Part shown: piece by piece, positions 54,706 through 61,888 of the stretch
Position numbering within the stretch: the stretch's first letter is position 1
Layout: every line of letters starts with the position of its first letter
NCBI RefSeq assembly: GCF_025996515.1
Contig: NZ_BLRH01000060.1
Span: 1,302,001 to 1,366,000 of the forward strand
Length of the DNA: 64,000 bases
Origin: Rhizohabitans arisaemae
GTDB taxonomy: Bacteria; Actinomycetota; Actinomycetes; Streptosporangiales; Streptosporangiaceae
Direction: 5' to 3'
Translations under genes and position numbers: made by a program
The notes under the pieces: model-generated
Database searches by the model: none
What the model was told of the DNA's origin: nothing
What the model saw: only the letters and a program-made list of their open reading frames with translations

Positions 54706-54791
54706 GGAGGATTCGCCTAGTTGGCCTAGGGCGCACGCTTGGAAAGCGTGTTGGGGGCAACCCCTCACGAGTTCGAATCTCGTATCCTCCG
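54706..54791 (+). tRNA. tRNA-Ser (anticodon GGA)
   Basis: An 86-nt class II tRNA. The acceptor arm GGAGGAT pairs with ATCCTCC at 54784-54790, the anticodon loop TTGGAAA gives GGA, the long variable arm is TTGGGGGCAACCCC, and the T loop is GTTCGAATC. No CCA is encoded. Confidence 0.95.
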
Positions 54792-54810
54792 CGCTTGGTT
54801 GAGGCAGCAC

Positions 54811-54843
54811 AAAGGCCCGGTCTTACTCCAGACCGGGCCTTTT
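54811..54843 (+). terminator. Rho-independent terminator after tRNA-Ser(GGA)
   Basis: AAAGGCCCGGTCT at 54811-54823 and AGACCGGGCCTTT at 54830-54842 form a perfect 13-bp stem with a 6-base loop, followed by a T-run. Confidence 0.92.
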
Positions 54844-54844
54844 G

Positions 54845-55042
54845 CTATCCGGGCCTGCGCGCCCCAGGGTCGTACGGCCGCCCACTGATCGTCACTGGCA
54901 CCGTAAACCGCAACTGCCCGCCGTCGGCGCCTTTGGCCGCACCGATCCGTTCGCAGGTGGCGGGGTTCCACACCTCGACCTTGCCGTTGAAGGCGAGGGG
55001 CTGCAAAAGAGCCGTCGGCAGACCCGCTCTGCTTCGATACAC
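54845..55042 (-). pseudogene. Possible gene remnant
   Basis: A 65-residue frame starts within unconvincing sequence but reads coding-like in its second half (GKVEVWNPATCERIGAAKGA, then GGQLRFTVPV). Third positions there are mostly G/C. It ends next to the tRNA terminator. It may be the C-terminal tail of a lost gene. No family recognised. Confidence 0.22.
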
Positions 55043-55061
55043 ACGCTGAGAAAGGTGCCCG

Positions 55062-55204
55062 ATGACTCAAACCGTGATCGATTTGGACGACCGCCTGGTC
55101 GCCGAGGTTGCCGCGGTACTCGGCACCGGTACGAAGGAGGAGACGGTGAACGCCGCGCTCCGTGAAGTTCTGGAGAGCCGACGGCGAGCACTGGCTCTAG
55201 CGGC
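55062..55204 (+). pseudogene. vapB: Truncated VapB-type antitoxin gene
   Basis: The first 47 residues read as a ribbon-helix-helix VapB antitoxin: MTQTVIDLDDRLVAEVAAVL, then TKEETVNAALREVLESRRRA. The expected C-terminal toxin-binding segment is missing; the frame continues as Arg/Ala-rich sequence antisense to the next gene. No VapC PIN-domain toxin gene follows. A good AAGG lies before the ATG. It is most likely a decayed antitoxin, although an expressed DNA-binding fragment is possible. Confidence 0.65.
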
Positions 55205-55220
55205 TTGCCGCACCTCCCGG

Positions 55221-55649
55221 TCAGCGTCCCCCGGCCGCCGAGGGGCGGCTGCGACTGATACCCGCCCAGGCGACGATCAGCGAGGCGAGGTAGCCCACGA
55301 TGCCGATCAGGCCCGCCCAGGAGAACACGTTCAAGGCGGTGCCGTAGACCTTCTCCCCGCCTAGCAGGGGAACCCATCCTCCGGCGCTGTCGCCGACGTC
55401 AGGCAGCACCAGCCCGACCAGCAGAAGGAAGAACGCGGTCAGCCCCCAGCCCCAGGAGGCGAGCGGGGAGAGCGCGGCCTGCCTGGCGGCGACGAGAGCG
55501 GTGACGAGGTGCGTGAGGAGGATCACCGGGCCGATCACGGTGAGGATGAAGAACAACAGTAGCCAGCCCATGCCGGCCCCCCTCAGGATGAGGAACAACG
55601 CGATAGCGGCCGTCTGCAGCACAGCATTGAACTTTCCGCTCAAATACAC
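55221..55649 (-). CDS. Small integral membrane protein
   Basis: The 142-aa protein has about four hydrophobic segments (TAAIALFLILRGAGMGWLLL, FFILTVIGPVILLTHLVTAL, WGWGLTAFFLLLVGLVLPDV, SWAGLIGIVGYLASLIVAWA). No family recognised. Its 3' end lies against the truncated vapB, which suggests that the antitoxin was cut by the rearrangement that placed this gene here. Confidence 0.65.
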   Translation of the reverse strand: MYLSGKFNAVLQTAAIALFLILRGAGMGWLLLFFILTVIGPVILLTHLVTALVAARQAALSPLASWGWGLTAFFLLLVGLVLPDVGDSAGGWVPLLGGEKVYGTALNVFSWAGLIGIVGYLASLIVAWAGISRSRPSAAGGR

Positions 55650-55766
55650 CCCTTGAGGTGAGAAGCCCTGATTCTGTGGGAGCTTACGAGAACACCCTTA
55701 GGTACCATTCCGGCTGATTGCTGAGAAGCTCATCCGTGCACCCGGGCCGCTTACCTCGGCCCGGGC

Positions 55767-55800
55767 GGAGACGGTGAACGCCGCATTGACTCGCGATGCT
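55767..55800 (+). pseudogene. Second VapB-like remnant
   Basis: GAGACGGTGAACGCCGC at 55767-55783 is an exact repeat of a segment of the truncated vapB gene at 55062. In frame it reads ETVNAAL followed by TRDALVASG, the centre of the RHH helix pair. It is too short to be functional. Confidence 0.4.
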
Positions 55801-55848
55801 TTGGTGGCAAGCGGGATGGGCGACACCTTCTCCGCAGGCAGCTCACGC

Positions 55849-55884
55849 GGCACCGTTCCAGACCGGTGCCCTAGACTCATATCC
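55849..55884 (+). promoter_or_regulatory. Palindrome and -10 element of a probable leaderless promoter
   Basis: TAGACT at 55872-55877 matches a -10 element and lies seven bases before the GTG at 55885, so the transcript could start at the start codon. GGCACCG (55849-55855) and CGGTGCC (55864-55870) form a 7-bp palindrome across the -35 region, where a repressor could bind. Confidence 0.4.
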
Positions 55885-56187
55885 GTGATCTTTAAGATGG
55901 TCGGCGATACTCGCCCATATCCCGAACACGGCCTGGTTTCCAGAGACTGGGCCCAGATTCCGCCGCGGCAGATCCGCCTCGACACACTGATCACCACAAA
56001 GGCGGTGCTGGACCTTCACTCGCTTCTGTCCAAAGACTCCACCTTTTACGGGGATCTGTTTCCTCACGTCGTCCAATGGCGGGATGAGCTCTACCTTGAG
56101 GACGGGCTCCACCGCGCGTTGCGAGCCGCCCTCCACCAGCGATCCGTCCTTCACGCCCGCGTCCTGGAGCTCGGCGACAACCCCTGA
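55885..56187 (+). CDS. Conserved actinobacterial protein annotated elsewhere as VapB-family antitoxin
   Basis: The 100-aa protein reads FKMVGDTRPYPEHGLVSRDW, IPPRQIRLDTLITTKAVLDL, LLSKDSTFYGDLFPHVVQWR and LYLEDGLHRALRAALHQRSV, which matches a short protein widely conserved in actinomycetes. Databases often label it a VapB-family antitoxin, from memory, but the sequence shows no RHH fold and no toxin gene adjoins it. The role is unknown. GTG 55885 was chosen because the conserved region begins there. Confidence 0.72.
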   Translation: MIFKMVGDTRPYPEHGLVSRDWAQIPPRQIRLDTLITTKAVLDLHSLLSKDSTFYGDLFPHVVQWRDELYLEDGLHRALRAALHQRSVLHARVLELGDNP

Positions 56188-56217
56188 CCGCTTTCGGGGG
56201 CCGGTGCGATATGCCGG

Positions 56218-56330
56218 CTGAGGTAGCGGGGAATACTCCGACCGGGCGATGCACGGCGATCAACCGGCGCACAGGCTGAGACGACCTGCGACCGAGGATC
56301 GTGGTCAACCCAGGCGCCGGAACATCACAA
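56218..56330. repeat. Intergenic repeat, copy 1
   Basis: This 113-bp sequence, starting CTGAGGTAGC and ending near AACATCACAATCC, recurs with few changes at 57059-57172 and 57622-57735. It lies directly downstream of peptide gene A on the minus strand. Confidence 0.8.
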
Positions 56331-56340
56331 TCCCGGACCT

Positions 56341-56523
56341 TTACAGCAAAGCTGGACCTTTTACGACTATCTCCAGATTGCCGCGGATGGTGGCCATCGG
56401 CTTGCTGTCCGTGACGGTGACCGTCTCGGACTGAGCGACGGCTGCGGCCGAGAACGCTGCGGCGAGAAGTCCACCGGCCAGGGCGACCGCGGACACCACG
56501 CCGACGGCTCTGCGTGCTCGCAT
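56341..56523 (-). CDS. Small secreted protein, paralogue A
   Basis: The 60-aa product has a signal peptide (MRARRAVGVVSAVALAGGLL, then AAAFSAAAVA) and a mature part of about 30 residues beginning QSETVTVTDSKPMATIRGNL and ending KGPALL. GGAG in GCAAGGAGAAATGTC lies before the ATG. It follows paralogue B by 20 bp and probably shares its transcript. The family was not recognised; see the other copies. Confidence 0.72.
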   Translation of the reverse strand: MRARRAVGVVSAVALAGGLLAAAFSAAAVAQSETVTVTDSKPMATIRGNLEIVVKGPALL

Positions 56524-56543
56524 GACATTTCTCCTTGCACACA

Positions 56544-56720
56544 TCACGACGGACCTTTTGTGATCACGTCTAGGTTGCCGCGGATGGTGGCCATCGGCTT
56601 GCTGTCCGTGACGGTGACCGTCTCGGACTGAGCGACGGCTGCGGCCGAGAACGCTGCGGCGAGAAGTCCACCGGCCAGGGCGACGGCGGACACCACGCCG
56701 GCGATTCCGCGTGCTCGCAT
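56544..56720 (-). CDS. Small secreted protein, paralogue B
   Basis: The 58-aa product has a signal peptide nearly identical to that of A (MRARGIAGVVSAVALAGGLL) and a mature part QSETVTVTDSKPMATIRGNL ending DVITKGPS. GGAGG in GCAAGGAGGAATGCC is a strong ribosome-binding site. It is first in a B-A pair downstream of one copy of the repeated promoter region. Confidence 0.72.
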   Translation of the reverse strand: MRARGIAGVVSAVALAGGLLAAAFSAAAVAQSETVTVTDSKPMATIRGNLDVITKGPS

Positions 56721-56800
56721 GGCATTCCTCCTTGCAGTTCATTTCCCGGGGACTGGGAAGCCGTGCCGGCACGGTTTCTACCCCTGGGCGATTTCATGGA

Positions 56801-56860
56801 GGATTCTGTCCGCGTTGACTTGGGCCTGACTTGCATCCCGCAAGGATTGACATCCCGCCG
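56801..56860 (-). promoter_or_regulatory. Repeated upstream region, copy 1 (ahead of B-A)
   Basis: On the minus strand it contains direct repeats CAAGTCAGGCCCAAGTCA, one helical turn apart, followed by GGACAGAATCC, a possible -10. Copies lie at 57431-57480, 59071-59130 and 59546-59614, always upstream of a paralogue or of tRNA-Ser(CGA). Confidence 0.6.
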
Positions 56861-57058
56861 CCAACGCCCAAACCCGAAGGGCCGTTGTCCTCCTCGACTA
56901 CCTGGCAGCCGCGAGCTCCGGCCGACTGTGCACATCGATCCCGGCGCCGCGCGGATACGCCGAGACGCCCGCCTCGGGGTACGGCACCGTGTCGCCCGAC
57001 AACACCTCGGCGGGCGCCCGTCTGAACCCACCGCACTTGCGCGGCTCGGGGTTCACCA

Positions 57059-57172
57059 CTGAGGTAGCGGGGGATACTCCGGCCGGGCGATGCGCGGCCA
57101 TCAACCGGCGGACAGGCTGAGACGACCTGCGACCGAGGGTCGTGATCAACCCAGGCGACAGCACATCACGAT
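57059..57172. repeat. Intergenic repeat, copy 2
   Basis: The second copy of the 114-bp repeat ends six bases from the stop of paralogue C, the same placement as copy 1 relative to A. Confidence 0.8.
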
Positions 57173-57177
57173 TTCTA

Positions 57178-57357
57178 CTACAACGTCGGGCCTTTTGAGC
57201 CTACGTCCAGGCTGCCGCGGATCGTGGCCACCGGCTTGCTGTCCGTGACGGTGACCGTTTCGGACTGCGCGACGGTTACGGCCGAAAGCGCCGCGGTGAG
57301 AAGTCCACCGGCCAGGGCGACGGCGGACACCACGCCGACGATTCCGCGTGCTCGCAT
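57178..57357 (-). CDS. Small secreted protein, paralogue C
   Basis: The 59-aa product reads MRARGIVGVVSAVALAGGLL for the signal and QSETVTVTDSKPVATIRGSL plus DVGSKGPTL for the mature part. The signal and core are conserved with A and B, and the tail varies. It has the same ribosome-binding site GCAAGGAGAAATGTC and its own copy of the upstream region. Confidence 0.72.
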   Translation of the reverse strand: MRARGIVGVVSAVALAGGLLTAALSAVTVAQSETVTVTDSKPVATIRGSLDVGSKGPTL

Positions 57358-57430
57358 GACATTTCTCCTTGCAATTCGTTCCTCAGGGGAGCCGTGCCGC
57401 CACGATTTCCTCTCCTGGGCGATTTCGGAA

Positions 57431-57480
57431 AGGATTCTGTCCGCGCTGACTTGGGCGTGACTTGCATCCCGCCAGCTGAC
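57431..57480 (-). promoter_or_regulatory. Repeated upstream region, copy 2 (ahead of C)
   Basis: The sequence matches copy 1 from AGGATTCTGTCCGCG through GACTTGCATCCCGC; on the minus strand the second CAAGTCA has become CCAAGTCAGCG with minor changes. It is placed as a promoter about 75 bp before the C start. Confidence 0.6.
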
Positions 57481-57510
57481 ACGGCAACGCCCGCACCCTT
57501 GAGGGCAGCG

Positions 57511-57567
57511 GTGTTGTCCTCCTCGACTTACCTGGCAACGGCGAGTGCCGACCGGCCGTGCACATTC
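57511..57567. repeat. Third repeat family, middle copy
   Basis: GTTGTCCTCCTCGACT followed by ACCTGGCA recurs at about 56883-56942 and 59644-59700, always on the far side of the repeated upstream region. It appears to be part of the duplicated unit. Confidence 0.55.
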
Positions 57568-57621
57568 ATTTGTGCGACTCGGCGCTCACCACCTCGCCAC
57601 CCCGTACCGACCACACGCCGA

Positions 57622-57735
57622 CTGAGGTAGCAAGGGATACTCCGGCCGGGCGATGTGCGGCGATCGATCGGCGGACAGGCTGAGACGACCCGCGACCGAG
57701 GGTTGTGATCAACTCAGGCGACAGCACATCACGAT
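57622..57735. repeat. Intergenic repeat, copy 3
   Basis: The third copy of the 114-bp repeat is not next to a paralogue; the membrane protein gene at 57769 follows instead. A peptide gene may have been lost here. A fourth, 22-bp partial copy is at 59160-59182. Confidence 0.75.
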
Positions 57736-57768
57736 CTCGAGGTCGTCGTCACGACTCTGGAGATCCCC

Positions 57769-58428
57769 ATGACCACGTCCACGGCACCGCGACCATTCGG
57801 CCTGCTCAGCGGTGCCTCCTACGCCGTGCTCTTCCTCGCCTCGATGTTCGTGCCCGGCCTGCTCGCCGCCTCCCCCGAGGCGCCCATCCCTTACTCGACC
57901 GACGCCGAAGTCGAGCGGTACCTCGCCGCCGGAGGAGTGCCCGGCGTCCTCACGCCGTTCTTCCACGTCCTCGCCGCGATCTCGCTCCTGGTTTTCGTCC
58001 CGTTGTTCACCGCGGCCGTACGGCGGCACGGGGAGAACCCCTGGACCGGAGTGATCCAGGGCGCCGGGACCGTGGGGGCCGCGTTCCTCCTGCTGTCCGC
58101 CGGCGCGCAGTGGGTGCTGTCCCGGCCGAGCACCGTGGCCGATCTCCGGGTCTTCCGGATGGTGATGGACCTGGGGTTCATCACCGGCGGACCCGCGCAC
58201 GTCGCGACCCTCGGGATCTTCGTCGGTGTGGGGTCCTTCCTCGCGCTCAGGACCCGGATCCTGCCCGGCTGGCTGGGCTGGCTGGGAGTCGCGATCGGCG
58301 CTCTGTCCGTGCTCTCGGTGTTCTCCTGGCTCTTCTTCGGCGGAACCTTCTTCGTGCCCCTCGGCCGTTTCATCGGCTTCATCTGGTTCGTCGCGGTCGC
58401 CCTCCGGCTCGGCCTACGCCGCACGTGA
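57769..58428 (+). CDS. Hypothetical integral membrane protein
   Basis: The 219-aa protein has about six hydrophobic segments (SGASYAVLFLASMFVPGLLA, FFHVLAAISLLVFVPLFTAA, GFITGGPAHVATLGIFVGVG, WLGWLGVAIGALSVLSVFSW). The architecture recalls DUF4386-like proteins, but the match is loose. It is the only plus-strand gene within the paralogue cluster. Confidence 0.75.
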   Translation: MTTSTAPRPFGLLSGASYAVLFLASMFVPGLLAASPEAPIPYSTDAEVERYLAAGGVPGVLTPFFHVLAAISLLVFVPLFTAAVRRHGENPWTGVIQGAGTVGAAFLLLSAGAQWVLSRPSTVADLRVFRMVMDLGFITGGPAHVATLGIFVGVGSFLALRTRILPGWLGWLGVAIGALSVLSVFSWLFFGGTFFVPLGRFIGFIWFVAVALRLGLRRT

Positions 58429-58587
58429 TGATTCTCCGCCCGGTTGATCCGCGTCGTCCGTAAGGCTGCTCCGCCTGTGCGGCGCTCAGCTGAGGATCCG
58501 TGCCGCCGTGCCCGCGGGCCAGGCCGATCGTCCGCGGCCACCTGCCGGATCCGGTCTTCCGCCGACTCGGTTCGCGGTGATTCGCGG

Positions 58588-58613
58588 GAGCACCTCCCGG
58601 AGAGGAGGTGCTC
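58588..58613 (-). terminator. Hairpin terminator after paralogue D
   Basis: GAGCACCTCC at 58588-58597 pairs with GGAGGTGCTC at 58604-58613, 22 bp downstream of the stop at 58635. It may also serve the convergent membrane protein gene. Confidence 0.7.
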
Positions 58614-58634
58614 AGCGATCCACTCGTGCCGACC

Positions 58635-58991
58635 CTAGAACGGCTTCACAGTGGTGCAGTTCTGCCATGCAGAAATCTGTACGGCCGCGTTGCTGGTGTT
58701 GTTGAAGAAGTACGTCGCCTGCTGCATGTAGCCCGGGAATCCAGCGGGCGGCGTCCATACGCTGGTGAAGGGGCCCGTAGTGCCCCACTGCCCCGAACGC
58801 GGCACCATGTACGGGTGGGAGGCGGGGCACTTGAGGAACACGGAACCGCCCGTTCCCGCGGCCAGAAGCTTGCTGTCCGAGACGGTGACCGTTTCGGACT
58901 GCGCGGCGGCTGCGGCCGGAAGCGCTACGGTGAGAAGTCCACTGGCCAAGGCGACGGCGGACACCACGCCGACGACTCTGCGTGCTCGCAT
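58635..58991 (-). CDS. Secreted protein, long paralogue D
   Basis: The 118-aa product shares the signal peptide (MRARRVVGVVSAVALASGLL) and QSETVTVSDSK start of A-C, but then continues with GGSVFLKCPASHPYMVPRSG, WTPPAGFPGYMQQATYFFNN and SAWQNCTTVKPF. It may be the ancestral full-length form, with A-C as truncated derivatives, or A-C may have lost the domain by recombination. The two Cys residues probably form a disulfide. It has the GCAAGGAGAAATGTC ribosome-binding site. Confidence 0.8.
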   Translation of the reverse strand: MRARRVVGVVSAVALASGLLTVALPAAAAAQSETVTVSDSKLLAAGTGGSVFLKCPASHPYMVPRSGQWGTTGPFTSVWTPPAGFPGYMQQATYFFNNTSNAAVQISAWQNCTTVKPF

Positions 58992-59070
58992 GACATTTCT
59001 CCTTGCAATGTGTTTCCCGGGGCGGAGAAGCCGTACCGGCACGGTTTCCTCCCCTGGGCGATTTCGGGAA

Positions 59071-59130
59071 GGATTCTGTCCGCGCTGACTTGGGCCTGAC
59101 TTACATCCGCTGGGATTGACATCCCGCCAC
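59071..59130 (-). promoter_or_regulatory. Repeated upstream region, copy 3 (ahead of D)
   Basis: On the minus strand it has TAAGTCAGGCCCAAGTCAGC and GGACAGAATCC, and starts with GGCGGGATGTCAATCCC as in copy 1. It is about 80 bp before the D start. Confidence 0.6.
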
Positions 59131-59224
59131 CGCGCCACCCCACACCGACAACACGCCGACTGAGGTAGCGGGGGATACTCCCGATTCCAGTGATCCACAA
59201 GAGGCCGCACGCACACTGCCGGGT

Positions 59225-59392
59225 ATGGACTTCGCGACGTTCAAGCGACCCGCGGCACTGCTGGCCTTGCTGGCGGCCCTTGCCGTACCCGCCCTCGTCG
59301 GTGTCGGTGATGCCGCCGGGGGCGATCGGGTGAGCACCATCGGCTCCGAGTACGAGATCGACGATGTCCCCTACCCCGTACAGTCGGCCTGA
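59225..59392 (+). CDS. Possible small secreted peptide
   Basis: A 55-codon frame reads MDFATFKRPAALLALLAALA, then VPALVGVGDAA, a plausible signal sequence, followed by a short acidic tail ending DDVPYPVQSA. Third positions are G/C-rich as in real genes. There is no strong ribosome-binding site, so the call is tentative. It lies between paralogue D and tRNA-Ser(CGA). Confidence 0.38.
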   Translation: MDFATFKRPAALLALLAALAVPALVGVGDAAGGDRVSTIGSEYEIDDVPYPVQSA

Positions 59393-59446
59393 GACGGTGC
59401 TCACGCATCCCAGGCGCCGGTCAGCCGAGCGGCTCGGACGGCATGG

Positions 59447-59532
59447 CGGTGAAGGTGGGATTGAACCCACGGATGGCTTGCACCATCACACGCTTTCGAG
59501 GCGTGCGTCCTCGGCCACTGGGCGACTTCACC
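59447..59532 (-). tRNA. tRNA-Ser (anticodon CGA)
   Basis: An 86-nt class II tRNA on the minus strand. The acceptor GGTGAAG pairs with CTTCACC, the anticodon loop CTCGAAA gives CGA, the variable arm is TGATGGTGCAAGCCATC, and the T loop is GTTCAATCC. No CCA is encoded. Confidence 0.95.
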
Positions 59533-59545
59533 GGCCAGCAGCCTA

Positions 59546-59614
59546 GAGGATCTTGTCCGCGTGGACTTGGGCCTGACTTGCATCCCGCCAGGATTGACAT
59601 CCGCCGACTGACAG
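59546..59614 (-). promoter_or_regulatory. Repeated upstream region, copy 4 (ahead of tRNA-Ser)
   Basis: The same sequence family as copies 1-3 lies here upstream of tRNA-Ser(CGA), with CAAGTCAGGCCCAAGTCC and GGACAAGATCC on the minus strand. This suggests the paralogues took over the tRNA promoter by duplication, or the reverse. The rest of the gap to 59781 holds the Q repeat and no gene. Confidence 0.6.
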
Positions 59615-59781
59615 GGCGGCGCCCGCACCTCCAACGGCAGCGGCGTTGTCCCCCTCGACTACCTGGCAGCCCCGAGCTCCGGCCGACCGCGCACATCGAT
59701 CCCAGCGCCGCGGAGGTACGCCGAGACGTTCCTCCTGCTGTCCGCGCCGCGCAATCACCGGACCGCCCCGCCCAGGGTGCG

Positions 59782-61098
59782 CTAGCCGTTGACCAGCCGG
59801 TACGGCTGGCGCGGGCGGCCGGCGTGGGGGGACTTGGCGGGGGGCAGAGCCCAGGCGAGGCCCTCCTCGACGAGGTTTTGCAGCACCCGTCTGGCGCTCC
59901 GCTGGGCGACGCCCAAAATCTCGGCGACGATCTCCGCGTCGACCACCATCGCCTCCGGGTCGTCCCCGAGGTGGCTGAGGAGGCGGTCGCGCACCTTGAC
60001 CGCCTTGGACTCGACCTCGGGCTCGGCCTCGACCTTGCGGCGCTGCCGTAGCGGCAGGGACAGGGAGGTGCCGTCGTCGCCGACGAGGTAGGCGGCCGCG
60101 GCGTCCGAGCCGCGGGCACGCTCCAGGGCCGTCAGAGCGTTGGCCTCGGCGTCGCGCGCGGTGTGGCCGAGGCCGAGGCCGACGTCGACCGCGACCCCGA
60201 CGTCGGCCCGCACCCGGTCCATGAAGGGGGCCACGCGGAATCCCTCCGTCGCCTGTTTCAGCGCCCCGACGGTGGTGGTCACGACGTAGGTGTTCTCCTC
60301 ACGGGGGGTGACGGTCGCGCCCATGAGCCTGGCGTCGGTCAGCAGCGCGCGGTGGAGGGACAGCTTGAGCTCCTGCTGCCAATAGTTGCCCGGCCCCGAA
60401 TGACTGGGCCTGGCGGAGGCGGCCAGCTCCACGAGCACGATCGCGATCTGCGACTCCTCCAGCCGGCTCCCGGTGCCGAGCAGTGCCGCGGTGTCGATGG
60501 CCTGCCGGAGCGTGTGCATGGTCGGCATGATGCGGAGCGCGGTGACGCCGTCCTCCACCAGCCGGGTTGCGACGGACCTGACGGTGGTGAGGGCCGCGGT
60601 GGTGGCGCCGCTCTTGTGCAGGCGCTCGTGGAAACCGACGAAGGCACGCACCGACTCCGGCCGGAGGTATTCGGACACATGCACGCCCGACATCGACACC
60701 CCGATCTCCTCGTACGCCTCGGCGACATCGTCGGGCGCGACGGAGTCCACGCTGACCCTGGCCGGATCGATGCCGTATCTCAGCACCCCGCGCAGCAGGG
60801 CTGCGTAGAGCCCGCCACTGCTGACCTGCACATGTGTCGCCGGCACGGGCAGGTCACCCGACTGCCTGGCGAGGTCGTGCTGCAGCGGTCCGGTGAAGAG
60901 CACGACGTCTATGCCGCCTATGATCTTGGAGAGTCTGTCGTGCGTCTCGTGCTCGCCCGCGTGCGGCGCCCCGACCAACCGGAAGGAAGCCGCCGACGGC
61001 AGGCTCGCGCCGATGTGCACGATCTGTTCGACGAGGTCATGTGGCCCGACCACTCCGATCGCAATCTTGGATCGCAGGCGCTCCACGTCACATCCCAT
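59782..61098 (-). CDS. Putative transcriptional regulator with degenerate GGDEF-like domain and C-terminal wHTH
   Basis: The 438-aa protein has three parts. Residues ~1-180 form an alpha/beta sensor-like domain (SKIAIGVVGPHDLVEQIVHI). The middle part (~190-365) ends with VGVAVDVGLGLGHTARDAEA, which resembles the GGDEF-like region of CdaR/PucR regulators with the active-site motif lost. The end (~370-438) is winged-helix-like (AEIVAEILGVAQRSARRVLQ). ATG at 61098 overlaps the upstream amidohydrolase stop. It is the last gene of the heparinase-amidohydrolase operon and probably regulates it. Confidence 0.68.
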   Translation of the reverse strand: MGCDVERLRSKIAIGVVGPHDLVEQIVHIGASLPSAASFRLVGAPHAGEHETHDRLSKIIGGIDVVLFTGPLQHDLARQSGDLPVPATHVQVSSGGLYAALLRGVLRYGIDPARVSVDSVAPDDVAEAYEEIGVSMSGVHVSEYLRPESVRAFVGFHERLHKSGATTAALTTVRSVATRLVEDGVTALRIMPTMHTLRQAIDTAALLGTGSRLEESQIAIVLVELAASARPSHSGPGNYWQQELKLSLHRALLTDARLMGATVTPREENTYVVTTTVGALKQATEGFRVAPFMDRVRADVGVAVDVGLGLGHTARDAEANALTALERARGSDAAAAYLVGDDGTSLSLPLRQRRKVEAEPEVESKAVKVRDRLLSHLGDDPEAMVVDAEIVAEILGVAQRSARRVLQNLVEEGLAWALPPAKSPHAGRPRQPYRLVNG

Positions 61099-61888
61099 TC
61101 CCGCCGAGCAGCCTGGTGATGGTCCCTCCCAGCACCGCCGCTCTCTCCACGTCCGTGAGTCCTGAGAACAGTATCCGCCCCAGCGACATCCTGAGGTCGA
61201 TGAAGGGAAAGTCCGAACCGTATACCACCCGGTCGGCACCCACCTCCCGAACCATGCGCACGATGTCCGTCCCCGTGTTGTACGAACCGCACACCTCGAG
61301 GATCACGTTGTCGTGACGCTTGGCGACCTCGATCGCCGCCTCGATGCCAAGCGGCGTCACCCCGGAGTGCCCGGCCAGGATCGTCGCGCCCGGATGCCGC
61401 GCGGCGACCGTCTCGACGTGGAACAGGTCGTTGTACGGCGAGCCGCTGAACGTGTGCGTGAGCACCGGCCATCCGCGTTCCTCGGCGTGCTCCCACACCC
61501 CGGCGTAGCGCGATCCGACGAGCGGGTAGTCGTGCAGGTCGGGATGGAGCTTGATGCCGCCGAAGCGCGGGTCGTCCCCCCACCTCACCAGTTCGGCCGC
61601 CGGGTCCTGCCAGGGGTTGACCGTGAGATAGCCGGTGAAACGATCGGGCGCCTGGGCGACGATCGCCGCCGTGAGCGCGTTGCCCGCCGCGGCGTCGGCC
61701 TGGATGGAGAGGTGGCTGGAGAAGACCGCGTGCGCGACGCCGCATCGGTCCATCACCCGCAGCATCCCACCGGGATCCGGCTCCGGGATGAAGAACAGGC
61801 TGTACGGCCCGGCGTGCGCGTGCGCGTCGACAATGCGTATGGCCTGCTGGGGTCGCCGCTCCCACACAGCCGTCGCCAGAGAGTTCAC
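61088..61888 (-). CDS. Amidohydrolase family 2 protein (metal site intact)
   Basis: The 266-aa TIM-barrel protein has IVDAHAHAG with the DxHxH metal site, FGGIKLHPDLHDYPL, VLTHTFSG and ILAGHSGV with metal-ligand His residues, and VVYGSDFPFIDLR with the catalytic Asp. It should be an active hydrolase, decarboxylase or lactonase. GTG 61888 overlaps the preceding gene as GTGA. It is paired with a degenerate homologue upstream. Confidence 0.85.
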   Translation of the reverse strand: MNSLATAVWERRPQQAIRIVDAHAHAGPYSLFFIPEPDPGGMLRVMDRCGVAHAVFSSHLSIQADAAAGNALTAAIVAQAPDRFTGYLTVNPWQDPAAELVRWGDDPRFGGIKLHPDLHDYPLVGSRYAGVWEHAEERGWPVLTHTFSGSPYNDLFHVETVAARHPGATILAGHSGVTPLGIEAAIEVAKRHDNVILEVCGSYNTGTDIVRMVREVGADRVVYGSDFPFIDLRMSLGRILFSGLTDVERAAVLGGTITRLLGGNGM

